From NCBI GenBank assembly GCA_035041965.1, contig JAPYMA010000568.1, forward strand, positions 62,001 through 126,000: 64,000 nt of DNA, read 5' to 3'. Below are positions 38,748 to 52,418 of this stretch, in pieces; position 1 is the stretch's first letter, and every line of letters starts with the position of its first letter. Made by a program: the position numbers and the translations under genes. The notes beneath the pieces were generated by a model, which was given only the letters and a program-made list of their open reading frames with translations, was not told the DNA's origin and searched no databases. The stretch is from Anisakis pegreffii. Lineage: Eukaryota > Nematoda > Chromadorea > Rhabditida > Anisakidae.

Positions 38748-41519
38748 CTATAGAGAGACATACAAGAAACCGTAAACAATACACAAGAGATCATCGGTTT
38801 ATCTCAATATCATCCTTCATCGACTACTCTGAAAGGACTCGCCTTCGAGAGAAGTGTTGAGTTAGCTTATTTTTCAGCACGAACAATAGCTATTTCAATA
38901 CAAGTTGTAACGAACTTTGCGGATGTGAAAGTATGGCGCAATTATTTCCGGTTTGTAGCGAATCAGGTGAAGTGTTCCTTTCGCCATGTCATGCCGGATG
39001 CTCACTCGACGCAAATCTCCAGGATCACCATGTATATTTCATTCATTAGTCATCTCAGTTAGAGATTTTTAGCGTATAAGGAAGAATTCGAGAACTACTG
39101 ATGAGTATGGTATTGAAGGAAATAGCTCCGCTAATCATTACCATGTTAAATGAGTATTCTTGTTCCGCTCAAAGTAGTTCGCTATTAGTTTCGCTAACGA
39201 AAAAGTAACAGTGCTTTCCGCTAAAACGCTATTTATCAAAATTAGTCCGCCGATTGATACTTTCAAACCTTCCCTCAAAACATCGCCATTAAACAGTCGA
39301 AAATCTTTTTGAATCCTTCAACAACAAATCATCATTACTACAACGAGTAACAGTCAACAATGAAAACAAACTTCAATAATGGAAAAATGCCGAGACGAAG
39401 GCAACGAAGTTCGTAAATGAAAAGCAACCGAACTAACAAGATATTTGTTTGTGGGAGAAATTCAGCGATAGTGATTTCAGATATTTCGCGATTGTCGTTG
39501 CTCGAATAGCAGTGAGCAGACAGTGTCACGACAGTTCTGCAACGAAATTGATTGCATCTACGAGTTTATTGTAGAAGTGTTGGGCCGTTTCATCACAGCA
39601 GTTGCAAGCGGATACTCTGTCGTGATAATGACAATGCTTCTTCTTCGGTAAAACTCGTTCTTTGCGCGCATCACTTCGGATCAGTTACAGTTGCTACTGA
39701 GTTGACAGCTCAAGTTACTGAGGATCCAGTCGGGCGATAAACGTGCAATAGGAATTATCGTGCGGTCATTTCCACGATTATTCAATTTTTGAACCTGATT
39801 GCCCTTTAATTAACCTTTAATTAACCGAGAATAACCTTGAAATGGTCCTTTTAATTGAGAACTTGCTCAAGTACGCAATATCCTTACACGCGTGGTTTTC
39901 TCACTGGGGAAATTCAAGAGATCAATGTTCCCCTCACGGATCCAAACTGTTGAAAGATGTTGCAAAATTTTTCTAGGCACTGGCAAAATTACAATATTCA
40001 CTTGATAAAAGTCCCGTATTACAGATCAGTCGAGCCTCATGAACGCGCGAAGGTTTTTCGAATACAAGGATTTTGTGTCGCAGTAGTTGGTAAACATCAC
40101 CGCTATTTTTTTCTCAACGCATCGTTCCCTTTCGGTTTCTTTTCATTTCGATCGCAGGAAGACATCAGTGAATCGTCATTGTGACCTAAAAGATTTTCAT
40201 GCAGATACATTGCAGAAAGTTCTCCTGGTTTGCACCGAAGAATTGTTTGTTTTAACAAAACATTCAAGCGAACTGCTTTCCTAATTTCAATACGAAGCAT
40301 TATAATGTTTTCGTGGGTATGAGCCGACATTTGATAATAAGTACTTGCGGTGCAGCCCAGTAGATTAGGAATAATTATTAAGAGTAAAGGAATTCCCACT
40401 CGGCTGTTATGTACAAAGATGACATTTTCAAGTAGCGAACAAGTGAGTTATTTGACAACAACATAATTTGTTTCGCGTATTCTGTGCAAAAATCCAGCTA
40501 TTCACTCAGGCGCAAGCTCGAATTTTTCTTTAAGCTTGTGCAGTTCATTGCTTCGCCGATCAACTTAACCTTCGAAGAAGTTCACCATATCTTATGCGGT
40601 TAATCTACTGTCAACTTTATCGGAAACGTACCGAGTAGATCGCGATGAGCATCTCTGAGTTGGCTATTCTGATTGAACAAGAAGGGAAGTGAATGTTGGA
40701 AGTGTGAATGGAAATTAAGCGATGTTTCGTTTTCAGGACTCCTTTCAACGACGTTTGTATGGAATCTACTCGTCGATTGGACGTGCTTAAAAATTGAACG
40801 AGATGTTTGTGAAAGTGCCTCTCACTTTTGCTCTGTACATGACATCGGCACGATTAGACATATAATATCTCATGTTTTGGTTATTGCACGGTCAGTCAAA
40901 CATGGTAAAAGTTTTCTTAAAAATATGCAACACTGAGCTTCGGCTGATTTCATCATCTGCGATTTCATTAACACAACTGCACTGCTGATACTGAGTGCAG
41001 ACGAGAGACATAGGTTGAGGTTCTGATTTGTGATAACATAGCACTCTAAATCAACACCATAAGCGCAAGTGAACTATTAAATAATGAACGTGTGCTTATG
41101 TTGCTGAATGTGGTCACAATGCAAGATACTACCATCGTATAAGACTGCGAAACGATGGAATTGATGACTAGATGAAACATTGTCAACTGGAGTATGAGAG
41201 CAATTATATCACAGCATCACTCTTCAACTATTGAAAATGTTCACTTCAGATTCACTGCTCTAGCTTTTTCTTGGCGTATGGAAGAAGGCTTAAGGGAGGG
41301 AGACGTGGAACACGATGCACGCGAAAGTAAGCCTAAGCCTAAAAGTGACAGTGTCCAAAAAAGATATGATGAACAAACTGACAGTGTCCAATTCCCCAGA
41401 TTCCAATTCCACGCACAAGGATATGATGAACCAAGTGACCTTGTCGCACAAGGACCGGTAACGGTCGTACGCCGACGTAGGCGACTTTTCTCAATGCTAT
41501 TAATTATTGCCATTATTAA

Positions 41520-41880
<361 letters not shown>

Positions 41881-43249
41881 GTTAGCGTTTCATTATAATT
41901 TTAGCAAAAAAATTGTTATTGTTATTATTACTGCTGCTATTATTATACTCTTGTTATTATTATCGTTATCATTATTTATAGGGGTTGTGGGGCATGGCAA
42001 ACACATCAAGAGCGCAGATGGAGGTAAGCCGTCCCCACGGGAAGTAACGAGACCTAAGTTCAACTCCAATTAATATCAAGCCTAAAAGAGCAGCAAGCAT
42101 CGCAGCCAAACCCTTCAATTCGTCAGGATGGATCGCGTTAATGATATACACTGATTATCGTGATCAATAAACATTCGTATGATCAGTAAACATTCACCTA
42201 AAGAGACCATTAATAAAGTGCTTCCTACGGAAAGATTCCGCATTTCTGAAGGAATTTATTGCCACACCGAAGTTACTTGTTTATCGGAAACGTTCGATTG
42301 TACCTTCGTTCAATTTGAGTCGTTCTGATATTCGACTCGAATAAATGAACTGTTCAACCTGAGACCTGCAGGAAGACACTTATTTACACCGAGGAGCCTC
42401 AGTTTTGGCAGTCAGGTCATGTGAACCTGAGTAGTTTCATCACACTATGGATGTCAGTATATCTGATCGTTACGCTAGCTCATGTCACAGCACATAGCTA
42501 CAGGGTCCATGCACAAACACATAGGTTGAATGCTGCTATTTAATGAATTAATGCTTGCAAGTCATGGACGAACACTCGGGACCTCTTTTACAAACTGAAC
42601 ATTTCGAAAAAATGGGGAAAGTTTCCACAAAGACTAAGAAATTGACATTGGATGAAACTGGGGAAAACAGAACTTCTTCGAAAATGTATGGAAATCGCCA
42701 TGCTTACACCCCGGGCGATCAAGTTCGTGAATGATGATGGAACACCATGATGTTTAGCGAACAATAACCCGTGCTAATCACTAAAGACCCTTAGGGCAGT
42801 TACAGAGGTTGTATGTTAAGTGATTGTAAGTAACATCAACGCTGAAGTGAAGCCCCCTGGTTTTCAAAGAGGATGTTTAGAAATTCGGTTCCAACGTGAC
42901 CACCACTGATGAAATGTTGATAAACGAGAAAAATGAAATTTTGCTACGAAACTGTTATTCATTTATCACATATAATCGCTCCGCGATCATAAATCATAAA
43001 TGAATAACTAAATTCGTATAATTGATTGTCATATTCATACAGTAATTCATTGTTAGATTCGTATAATTCAGTGTCTATTTCATCGATTTGTATAATTCAT
43101 ATAATCCACACAATTCAATTATTGATACAATTCACTTCGTAATTCAGCGAATGTGGTCCAAACTCGGAAGTATTGATGAACAAACCGTATCAATCCATTC
43201 CATCGATAGCAAACCGACGCGAATTATCGAGCGTTCATGACTTGCAAGC

Positions 43250-43610
43250 ATTAATTGATTACTTAGGTCAGCAATTACAACTCATGTTATCATCTATATC
43301 ACTGATATCAAATTTTTCCTTACTTAGCATCCTTTCTTCTGCACAGCTTGCAATGGTGGCGCCAGAAATCATCTGTCTTTCTGAAATCCTAACTTCGACT
43401 ATTGATTTAGCGAGCGTTGAAGTGTTGAGCTACTCTCTCATATCAAACATTCCAAAACCGAGCAATAATGAATGCACACCGCCATAAATACTTTTTATAA
43501 TCAAAATTAGTAATCGTAATCAAGCATAGCCGAATACCAATCCAGCAGATAATCATAACGACGTTAAACTTTTTGTCGATCGCTCAGAACAATCGGCAAA
43601 GCAAGGTGGT
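43250..43610 (+). repeat. Dispersed repeat, copy 2 (pair with 34020-34540)
   Basis: Diverged partner of the intronic copy at 34020-34540, in the same orientation, with matching blocks in the same order (see that entry). The 104-codon open frame overlapping it is not conserved in the other copy, so it is not called as a gene. Confidence 0.65.
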
Positions 43611-45022
43611 ATGAAATAATGACTTGCAAATAATGACATGAAATTCATGTCATTCGCATAGATGTTTTCTAATCTCGAATGTTTGAACTAGTCATAAGTA
43701 GCATCAAGTCATATAATTCACGTTCAGCATATCAATCATCACTTATAGCACTATCTCAATTCCTATCGTTTATGCCGAATTGTAATCATTGCGAGTATCG
43801 CGAATTATCCAGATTCTATATCCAAAAATGACAACAAAATCGTTTCCGATAGCGGCACAAAACAATGCTCATTAATCGTTTCTTATATGTTCCTTTGTTC
43901 ATCCTAAATTCTTCGTTTCACCTATCATTTTCAACACTGCAGGTTACACCTCAGCATCTCAATACCTTAACCCAAAATCTGTTTCTTCTAAAAATTTTCA
44001 TCAGTTTAGAACAAATAATCTTCCAAAATGCCACCCAAAACACCAGTGATGAAGTTAATTGATTCAATATTCTCGACAGTTTCCATCATCCAAGTCCCTT
44101 GCAACGCCTAACATTCCGTCATAGCCTCGTCATTATTGTTGTTATGATTGCCGTTAATATTTTCACTACTGTCGACTTCACCCACTGTTATTGCCTCAAA
44201 CCTGTGAACACTATTAAGATTATTGTCATCATCGATTTCACATATACTGCGCTATCTATTGTGTTAAACAAATAAATTCTGTGCAGTGAAAATCTTCTGA
44301 ATATCTTCAATATGACCTAGTGCACGCTTTGCTGCTTGCAATATCAACGTTTCTTTATCAACAAAATCAAATGAAGACACTTCCCCCCTCGCTCCCTCCA
44401 CCCGCCCCAAAAGTAAAAAAGTGCTGATGATGGAATAAAGTACCAAGTTTAAGCATAATCACCCGGATTACTCGGTGATTCAGATTGTAACCTTTGGTTC
44501 GTAAGTTATTTAGGTTGCAAACATGTAGTTTACAATAGTGTCTGTGTTTGGCCAGTGGACCCCGTCGGATCAAAGTGGCCAGGAAATTGCCCTATGTCGG
44601 GTAACCCGTCCTCCGACGAACAGTACTTTAGAATATGACCTACAGGTTTCTGGCTTCGGCTCAAGCCAAAAATTGACTTTGACTTCAGTTCGAGAGCAAC
44701 CTTTATCCAAAAACGAATCACGTCTCAACTCGGACTGCTGAATGCTGATGTAGCTTTTGCTTGAAAGCGAGAGGGTTAGTAAGTTTTTGTGCAATAGAAT
44801 TGTGTGTGTGACAAATAACTATCGATATATTTTGTTAGCGTTCCGTGAACATCTGTACAGCAGTTTTATCGGTTTATGTATCCGAAACGATGTGAGTGAA
44901 GTCGAAGAACAGTGATGTTCAAAGGGGTGATGAAGCGTTACTGTAGTTCAACAACCGTCCTTTCAAAAATTCTTGTTAGTAAACTTCTCGAAATTCCTTT
45001 GAGATCCAAATCTCTAATTGAA

Positions 45023-45770
45023 AGATACATGAGAGAGAATGATCAGCCTTAGTGTTGACAGGAGCAATCTGCATTGGAATTGGTCGGGATTCGGATAAAG
45101 AAATGAAAGAACTCAATTCACTTTATCGACAGCACTGCGGCAAACAACATTTATTGTTCATGATATACGAGCAAAATCTGAGAAGAAGCCAAATTTCTGG
45201 TTGCATTTCATCAACTATCATGATAAATACCACGTTGCATGGACAAAAAATCTTCCGCCTTTTTGGATCACATGAGAAGGAGCGCATAATAGATGAACAG
45301 TGGTCGCTGACTAATCAACTTTCATCAAAATATTTTCGGCTTTGATATTCCATGCCAAATGAATCGACTAATCTTTACGTTTTATGCTGTGTATATCACT
45401 GAAAATTTATAGTACCGTTTTATGTTAATGATTAGCACAATTTGCATGATGTATGGGGAACTGAGAGAATGATATGTGAAATATGTTACAACGTGTCAGG
45501 CAAGATTAAGTTGTTTGTGAACGGGAGTGTTTGATGCATATAAGTGATGAGGTAGGATCTGGAAATCAAAGGAACCTCGATTCTTCAACTTCATCGGTAG
45601 CAGGATGCTGCGTATTTCATCAGTTCTGTTGATTCCTTTCTTCATCTCGATCATCATTCAACAAGAATTGTCACTGGCATCGAGTACAGGTGTGTATCAT
45701 CCCTGGCAGGGTAATGACAATATAATTATTTTTGCCGGGATATTTTGCCCGAAAGCGTGCTTTTGCTTAG
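45023..45770 (+). repeat. Duplicated promoter/exon-1 block, copy B
   Basis: Paralogous to 25199-25990 in the same orientation, about 20 kb away. It holds the same promoter landmarks, the signal-peptide exon of identical length (85 bases) and the first part of the intron. It has only one octamer block where copy A has two. Confidence 0.88.
45427..45544 (+). promoter_or_regulatory. Promoter of secreted propeptide gene B
   Basis: One block with octamer ATTTGCAT (45440-45447) followed by GATGTATGGGGAACTGAG. A TATAAG box lies at 45539-45544, 66 bases before the ATG as in copy A. Conservation between copies, stronger than in the surrounding DNA, supports a regulatory role. Binding by a POU factor is inferred from the octamer only. 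Confidence 0.6.
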
Positions 45771-46084
45771 TCTCGGAAATGAGTAAGCAATTTTGAATTG
45801 AATTCGACTTGAAACTTAATTGGTCTCATGAAATTTGTTTGACTTGAAACAACTTGGCTTATTTTGATGTATAAGAGGGCATTTATGGTAAGAATTCTGC
45901 GGAATGCTCTATTCAATGGCCCGCCGCGGAAGATATGCCAATTGACCACCATCTTGCAGCTTCTCAAGAGCTGGACCAAGGAGTGACCAGCACAGTTGCT
46001 CTGTTACGTTCCAATCGAGTGAAACGAAATGTAGTGGCAGGTACAGCAAGACCTGGAATGTTACGTTACAACCGCATGAAATGA
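45605..46084 (+). CDS. Small secreted propeptide, paralogue B
   Basis: Two exons: 45605-45689 and 45876-46084 (TGA), giving about 97 residues. Signal peptide: MLRISSVLLIPFFISIIIQQ. The split codon at the junction gives Glu29, as in paralogue A. The pro-region (residues 30-75) has one Cys and is rich in Ala, Asp and Gln. A VKR site at residues 77-79 is followed by an 18-residue cationic C-terminal peptide (NVVAGTARPGMLRYNRMK). The acceptor is GATGTATAAG, again not TTTCAG. Exon 1, intron start and promoter are highly similar to A, while exon 2 keeps little beyond Glu29, an LR doublet and VKR. That is the pattern of a fast-evolving secreted peptide. The role is unknown. Confidence 0.62.
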
Positions 46085-49000
46085 AGCATCTCACAATCTT
46101 GTACACCCGTAACCGTTCGTGCAAAGACATTGTTGACGTTTTGCACCCTTTGATAGGTTTTATTAATTGAATGAATTCAGTGCCTCGTTAGAATCGTTGT
46201 AATGTTGCAAATACTAAAATATAACAGTATAAGTAATGATATCAATCATTAGATTATAACACTCTCCTATCACTATAATGATTTCGACTCTGTTCCAGTC
46301 CAATGAACATTTGTTGTAGCAAAACAGTCCAGAAAGATGTTTGACTGCACACTTACGTCCGGATTTCTGGAGCTATATCATGAACCACAAAATCACACTT
46401 CGACATTGAATACGTCTGACGGCTATGCTGACGTGAACTGCAATTCGTAATTCCATGACACACATGCTGATTCATAAGCTGCGCCGGATCATCAGCCTAA
46501 AGAAACACTCAGAGATCCTCTAATAACACGTAAAGCAGCCAAAACTTTTCGACTGCAATTGTTGAGGTTGAATCATGCCTGTTTCACTATCGAATAGGAA
46601 AGCGTTCTATCAGCTGATGTCAAATGGAATCTCGAATTCAATAGTAGCACTCCTGAGCCACGTGGTTGTGCACGTTTTCAATGTTAGTCTTTAGGTTTTC
46701 TTCTTATCAGATGATTCAGTTTTTGTTGGTAGTCATTGAATCAAATAATGATCATACAGCAAGGGACGTTATCGTGTTTTGATCGCAAGTTCTTATAATG
46801 AAAGTGACACACTCCATGAGTGATAACTGTTAAATTACTCCAAAAAATGCGACTATGTGCACTCACTCCTAAATCGTCCACTGATTATGTGCTGCTTGTC
46901 AATTTTTCTCTTTTATGATGATATGCTGAATGGCTGGCCGTTATGATTGATGAGAACAATCGCTGTGGAGTGAGCCCATTGCGAGGAGCTGGTGGAATGA
47001 GTAAAGTGATGATTAACGTAATTAGAATAAGAAATGATATCATTTACCCAATGATTTCATTCGTTGATTTCTCTACACGAGAAGTGTGCATAAATGCGCT
47101 GCAAATATAACATGCGAAACCGAAAATTCGATTGAATATTTTCATCTGAAGTGAGATTGTGCATGAGTTGCATTCACCACGCAAATTTCTTAATTTAGTG
47201 TTTCATGTAACGGTTCATTCTATTTCGTTGAGACTGCGTATGTTTTGTTGATAAGAAAAAAAATGTATTTATGAATGCTACGGACAAAGCATTGATTCTG
47301 TTCAGTGAAATGCACATCGATCATAATTTTGGCCTTGTTAAAGTTATATGCGATACGAAGTGTGATTATAGCTGGATATTTGTGCAAAGATTAAAGTCAC
47401 ATACATAATGAGACTTAATCCAAGATAATCCAAATGATCCGTTAATAGCAAAGCTCGATAATTTCATCCCTAATTTTGACCTAGGAAAAGTTACTAGCCA
47501 ATGTTGGACTAGTCGAACGTTGTCGAAAAAACTGCAGTTGTTGCGTTTGCGTAGTGCAGTCATTTTTAACTGTAGCCATTTCAGAGCGTATCACCACCGC
47601 TAACGTTCTCATCAAATCTGTCGGTGTGCATGTCATATGCGACTGGACAGATGCTTCTGCCGTCAGTCGTCCACACATCAAATTTTACCTTTTTTTTAGC
47701 TCAGTTCACATCTGCATTAGTGTGAAATTTCGCCAATCAGTTAAGAATCCATGGGAGCTCATTTTGTCATCGGCTGCTGTCGCCGATCATGGCGAAGCGA
47801 TCGTTTCGAAAGCTGTTGAGGAATTGCGAGTAAACGCACAACTCGTGTTTTACTCATTTACTCTTATTCAGACTGTTGTGATGGCTGTAATCAGAAGATC
47901 TGATTTGCTTAATCAAGTTGACAGATATATATATATCAATATTTCATAGAATTTGAATTCACCTAAATTCTTAGTGCGGCACTTTGCTTGGTTCACTCGT
48001 AAGACGAACAAGCAATGCGCCAGAAATTACCGTTATGAAATGAACACTTTATTCATGAAGTACGTCATCGAATAGAATTACGACATCAAGAACGAAAGAT
48101 GATGTTATATATACAATGAAAAGATATTGTTTCATGATAAACACTGTAATGTCTTCAATATCAGGAGACAAGACAAATTATGCCGAATCGATCACATCTG
48201 AGATCATAATCAAATACATTTGTGTTCAGCAGTTACCTACAGTCGTGCTCAATATGAAATAAATTATTACAAATTGTCAAATCTGAAATGAAACAGCAAC
48301 AATAACCATAATCAATCACAAACTACAAAAATGCTTCTGAAAATGATCATGATTACAAGCTTCGTAAAGCTAGTTCTCATGAGCAAAAGCAATGCTTTCA
48401 TTTTGTTGAGAAGTGCGAAAAGTTGATGAACATCGTGATGGGAACATCAGTGGAAAAAGACTCAATTGTTTGACGAAATAAATAATTTGTAGTGAGCGGA
48501 GAATTCATTTGCGAGGAAACTTCACTTGTCTCGTTTGAAAATAATGATAAATTGTAGATACGTTCTGCTTTTTCAGTGCTCTTAACGAGCTATGGTAATA
48601 CGTAATCGCAAGTTTGAAAGATTGTATTGGCATTCAAAATGTTCATCAACATAAGTCGTCAATATATGATTTGTCACAGTCATTGATAAGAAATGATTCG
48701 ATATCCAGAAACTTTTGCTCACACTGCATCGGAAATCAGTTTACTTTTCCGATTCATGTGTTCGCATCGATAGAAGGCTGATGACATGACAGTCCGATCT
48801 ATCTAGTCTGGTCACGAGATTTTCAGTGCTGCACAGCTCCACAGATATCTATGTGCACCGATCCTAACAACTCAATGATTTTCGACTCTATTGAACCGGT
48901 AGAAAGAAATGCCTCTCCATCATCAAATCATCAACCAGTGCATCAGTATCGTGTCGCAGCAGCCGCAGCAACAGGCGTAATGGCGACACTTTCACGTTTA

Positions 49001-49497
49001 TCACTCAAATTCGTTATAATCATCCCTGGAGTGTGCCAAAGTTTCCCTTTCCATTGTCGAATATATTTATCGACGAATTTCTTTCGAATTGTTCTGAAAT
49101 TAGGCATTTACCTTAATAAGAACAATCAATGCAAACTAATCTATACAAACTCATCTATGATCAATGGTAATCATATAATCTCACTAGTTTCTCGACATCA
49201 ACGTGTACTCATATTAAGTGCTTGAACTGAATTGAGATGAATTAATAGTATTTGCTTCTAGTCTCCATGATATCACAGATCGACAGGTCATTTGACGATG
49301 AGGTAGCGCGATTTGGCATTAGATCAATCAGTACACAGGATGTTATGCGTTCGGCACATTAAAAACATTTGATTTCTTATTCTAGTATCTATTCACCAAC
49401 GAATTCCATTGAGTTTTCATTAGTTCGTGATCCTGATTAGCTGTACGGTATTCGAAAGATAACATTTCGCTGTTGATAAAAACGAATAATGTACAAA
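46085..49497. other. Intergenic region with two doubtful open stretches
   Basis: Plus strand 47554-47949 is open for 131 codons, including WELILSSAAVADHGEAIVSK and then a GTAAAC donor-like site. Plus strand 48851 to about 49010 begins MCTDPNNSMIFDSIEPVERN and runs into a Gln/Ala-rich stretch, which could be a first exon. Neither has a partner exon or recognised family. The rest shows nothing. Confidence 0.35.
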
Positions 49498-52418
49498 TCA
49501 ACAGAAATGAAGAAACGAATGCCAAAGAATTATTTGCCGATTGAATGCGATATAGAGCATGGGACTGAGTCCACAATAGAGCATCCACGATATGCTGATG
49601 CCGAAGAATGTCCATTGTGATAACGGTAGGAAGAGTTTGTAGTCGTGGAATGTGAACGTTATGAACAGCACCCAGCAGTATATGATCACCGAATGCAGCA
49701 GAATACGTAACTGTTTCTTGTTGAACACCATACGATGTGAACGTCTCTGAAAACGAGTCAGTCAGTCCCACATTCGTTACTATGAAACCTAACGAATTAC
49801 ACTGCACAATTATGCTCAATTGAGGTTCACTCATCCGCATAATTCACCTGCTCTGAACGCAAAAATATCCTCAAATTTGGTATCACATTGTAGGTACTTT
49901 TGTAAGTTGTTATTTTACTGTTCATTAAGATGTTTTTTCGTGAAACGTGCACATTTATTGAACCAAATAAAAAATTTTCATTGGTTTTAATGCGCCAAAC
50001 TTTGCAAAATCGCATGTTTATTGCTTCACTAACAAGCCTCATACATGAACTAGTAGGTCGAAATATAATTCAATCAAAATCTGCTCTTCAGATTATCAAA
50101 AGTAAGCAAGTATTGGCGTTGAAGTAAACAAATCCTAAACAAACCATAAATAAGAACGATCCAAATTCTCGCTAGTTTCAAATCAAATTCATTTGATGTT
50201 TTCGAAGCAATTTTAACATTTTCAATGAATGGAATTTCAAGAGAGTCACTCACCTTTTTCAGAATCAAAATGAATGCGAACAAATAAATAATGAACGATA
50301 GTGATGTCACCGAGATTGTATAGAACCAGTCCACATTGCTCACGTAATCGTTGAACGGTAAGTTGGTATAGGTATAACAAAACCACTCCAATAAATACTC
50401 AACGTTACACCACGGTGTTAAGAAAACAGCCAGAAACATCATTCCAACTCCGTATGCGACAGCTTTATGAATCTGCAAGCGATCACAATGTAAACCACAA
50501 GTGAGCGACTTTCACGACTTTGACTTGACACTTTCATTCAAAAAACTATCAATCATAGTTCACAACTGTTTTCTTATGAACTCGTTCGGTTAGAACGGAA
50601 CGAATGCAGACGTTCTGAGCATAAATTAACGTCATTCTGTGAATTTTAGGTGCTCGGATGAACTCTTGTGAATGTGTAGAATATCCAGATTGTGCGAAAC
50701 AAAAGCGAGGTGTTAAAAACGGCCACTCACTACACTTGCTGATGAACATATCAGTAAGAAGTTGCACTGTTTTGTGTTCATACCACTGTATATGATCGAG
50801 AATTGATTCAAAGCAAGCGCCAAAATCAGCCCCAACATAGCAATCCAAGCAGCATTCAGTATTCCACCGGCTATCTGCAAACGTAATCGTTTCCTCACTT
50901 GCAACATGTTTCTTCATAAATCAAACAATCATCAATGCACTCAAATCTCAATGAAATATACGTGCTTTCTCGTTTTGTACGGATAGAGAAGATACGAAAC
51001 CATTTGGGCGATTTGGACGAAAAATGTACAAAATACTGATGAAAAGTTTCTGCTTTCTAAAAGTAAAATGCATTTTTAAAGATATTTCGCTGGATTGTGT
51101 GCTCCGATTATGCCGTCAATCCCTCCTTCTCCATCCCTCCACCCATACGCTTGATCCCATTGATGATCGATCAGCGCTTGAAAATGAGAATTCAACGACG
51201 GGAAAAGAATCAACATGCGAACCTTATTAACCCATGGATCGAACACAGACTGACAAAGAGTGAATAAACCAGCCAAGAAGTGAGAAGAAAGCTGAATGAT
51301 ATTCTGAACACCAATATGCACCATAATGCGATATGCTTCAATTTTTAGCAGTTCTTCATCCGAGATCAATATCTGTAACGGTGTATTAAATTACTTGGTG
51401 AATCTTCAACTCTCATGCTTATTTGCAACTGAACTACCTTTGACTACCTTGAACTACCGTTGACTATGCATACTGATTGTTGAAATCGTATTTGTTTAAC
51501 GAATCGCTCATCAGAACTTAGTATGTGAGAACAATCACCAATCTTCTCATATTATCATTAATATCATCTTTTGCGATCATGCATTCTTAGCATTTTCATC
51601 TCGTTATCATGAGCCAGCTTTCCAAGTAATATTAACTATTAGAATTACTGTCACCAAACAAAATCATCGCTGTAAGTCAACGTGTGTATATGAGCGAGGC
51701 GAGTGCAGATTGCTGTATTTGTTGACGTGTGAACTTTAGAAGTCGCGAAAATCTTGCAGTGTCTATGCAAAACACGACCATTTCTCAATGGGTCATACAA
51801 TGAGCATTTCTTCAGCCTTGCAAAAGTACTGATTGTTGCGTTATGGCTCACAGTTAAAAGGACTCGCAAATGTGTGCAAAAATTTTTCATATAATGCAAA
51901 CGCGAAATAACATTTCCTTTGGTCTACTGCTTCATTACTTTAATACAGCTTTTCACTTCCCCGCCTTTGCATCGAGCGGATTAGACGATAATCACAGCAT
52001 GATAGCTTAAGACTCTTAGAAATTCGGTACACTTGAAGTTGTCTGAGTGAAAACAAGACAAAAATTCTGCAGAAAACATCTGTCTATCTGTCTCTTCTGC
52101 AGCTCTAGATATGATCTGTAATAGTTGTGAATACACGATAAAATATGCTTGCAATGCATCATTCCATCATCGATAGCTTTAAAATACTGCAAAAAGGTTG
52201 CGATGTCACGCGTAAAATTGCTCTCAATTCTACTGATCACTGCAGAAGAGTTTCAGGCCAGATGAAATGAGCACTTTAAGAAGAAGTTAAAAAGTGAAAA
52301 TGCACATAGAAATAAGTTGAAAACTCACCCAATTCAGCATCATATTGAAAGCGATGAAAAGTGTCGTTAATGTCAAGTAAGTTGAACCAACAATGGTATC
52401 CGCAATTTGCTCAAACAT
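49498..52418 (-). CDS. Serpentine 7TM chemoreceptor, Srx/Srt-like
   Basis: Complete five-exon gene of about 283 residues; every intron is phase 0. Exons: 52418-52329 (ATG 52418), 51372-51223, 50874-50731, 50472-50254, 49746-49498 (TGA). TM1 is TYLTLTTLFIAFNMMLNW. TM2 carries EAYRIMVHIGVQNIIQLSSH, close to the YKIM..LGI.D pattern of Srt/Srx receptors. TM3/4 includes IAGGILNAAWIAMLGLIL and LALNQFSIIY (LNR-like). Loop 2 has WFCYTYTNLPFND. TM5 is TISVTSLSFIIYLFAFILI. After a basic loop (RRSHRMVFNKKQLRI) come TM6 (SVIIYCWVLFITFTF) and TM7 with PMLYIAFNRQI, equivalent to the family's NP-x-IY-x-xFN end. It is an odorant or chemosensory receptor at the plasma membrane by family. One donor is GTTCGC; the others are GTGAGT-type. 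The choice between the Srx and Srt subfamilies is unsure. Confidence 0.9.

Noticed and set aside
38167..38794. Several Gly/Arg/Pro-rich open frames on both strands
   Set aside because: They fall inside the GC-rich hAT-like MITE and come from its repeats.
40103..40399. 98-codon minus-strand frame with a hydrophobic start
   Set aside because: It begins with GTG, the frame is open upstream without any ATG, and no acceptor places a start. Not enough to call a secreted protein.
43173..43487. 104-codon plus-strand open frame
   Set aside because: It overlaps dispersed repeat copy 2; the paralogous copy at 34020-34540 does not keep the frame.
45052..45345. 97-codon open frame upstream of propeptide gene B
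   Set aside because: The aligned region of paralogue A (about 25230-25510) has an early in-frame stop and frame disruptions, so it is better explained as conserved non-coding upstream DNA.
49382..49840. 152-codon minus-strand open frame overlapping the chemoreceptor's last exon
   Set aside because: It is an out-of-frame shadow. The frame used by the receptor gives TM6-TM7 and joins in phase 0 to the previous exon.
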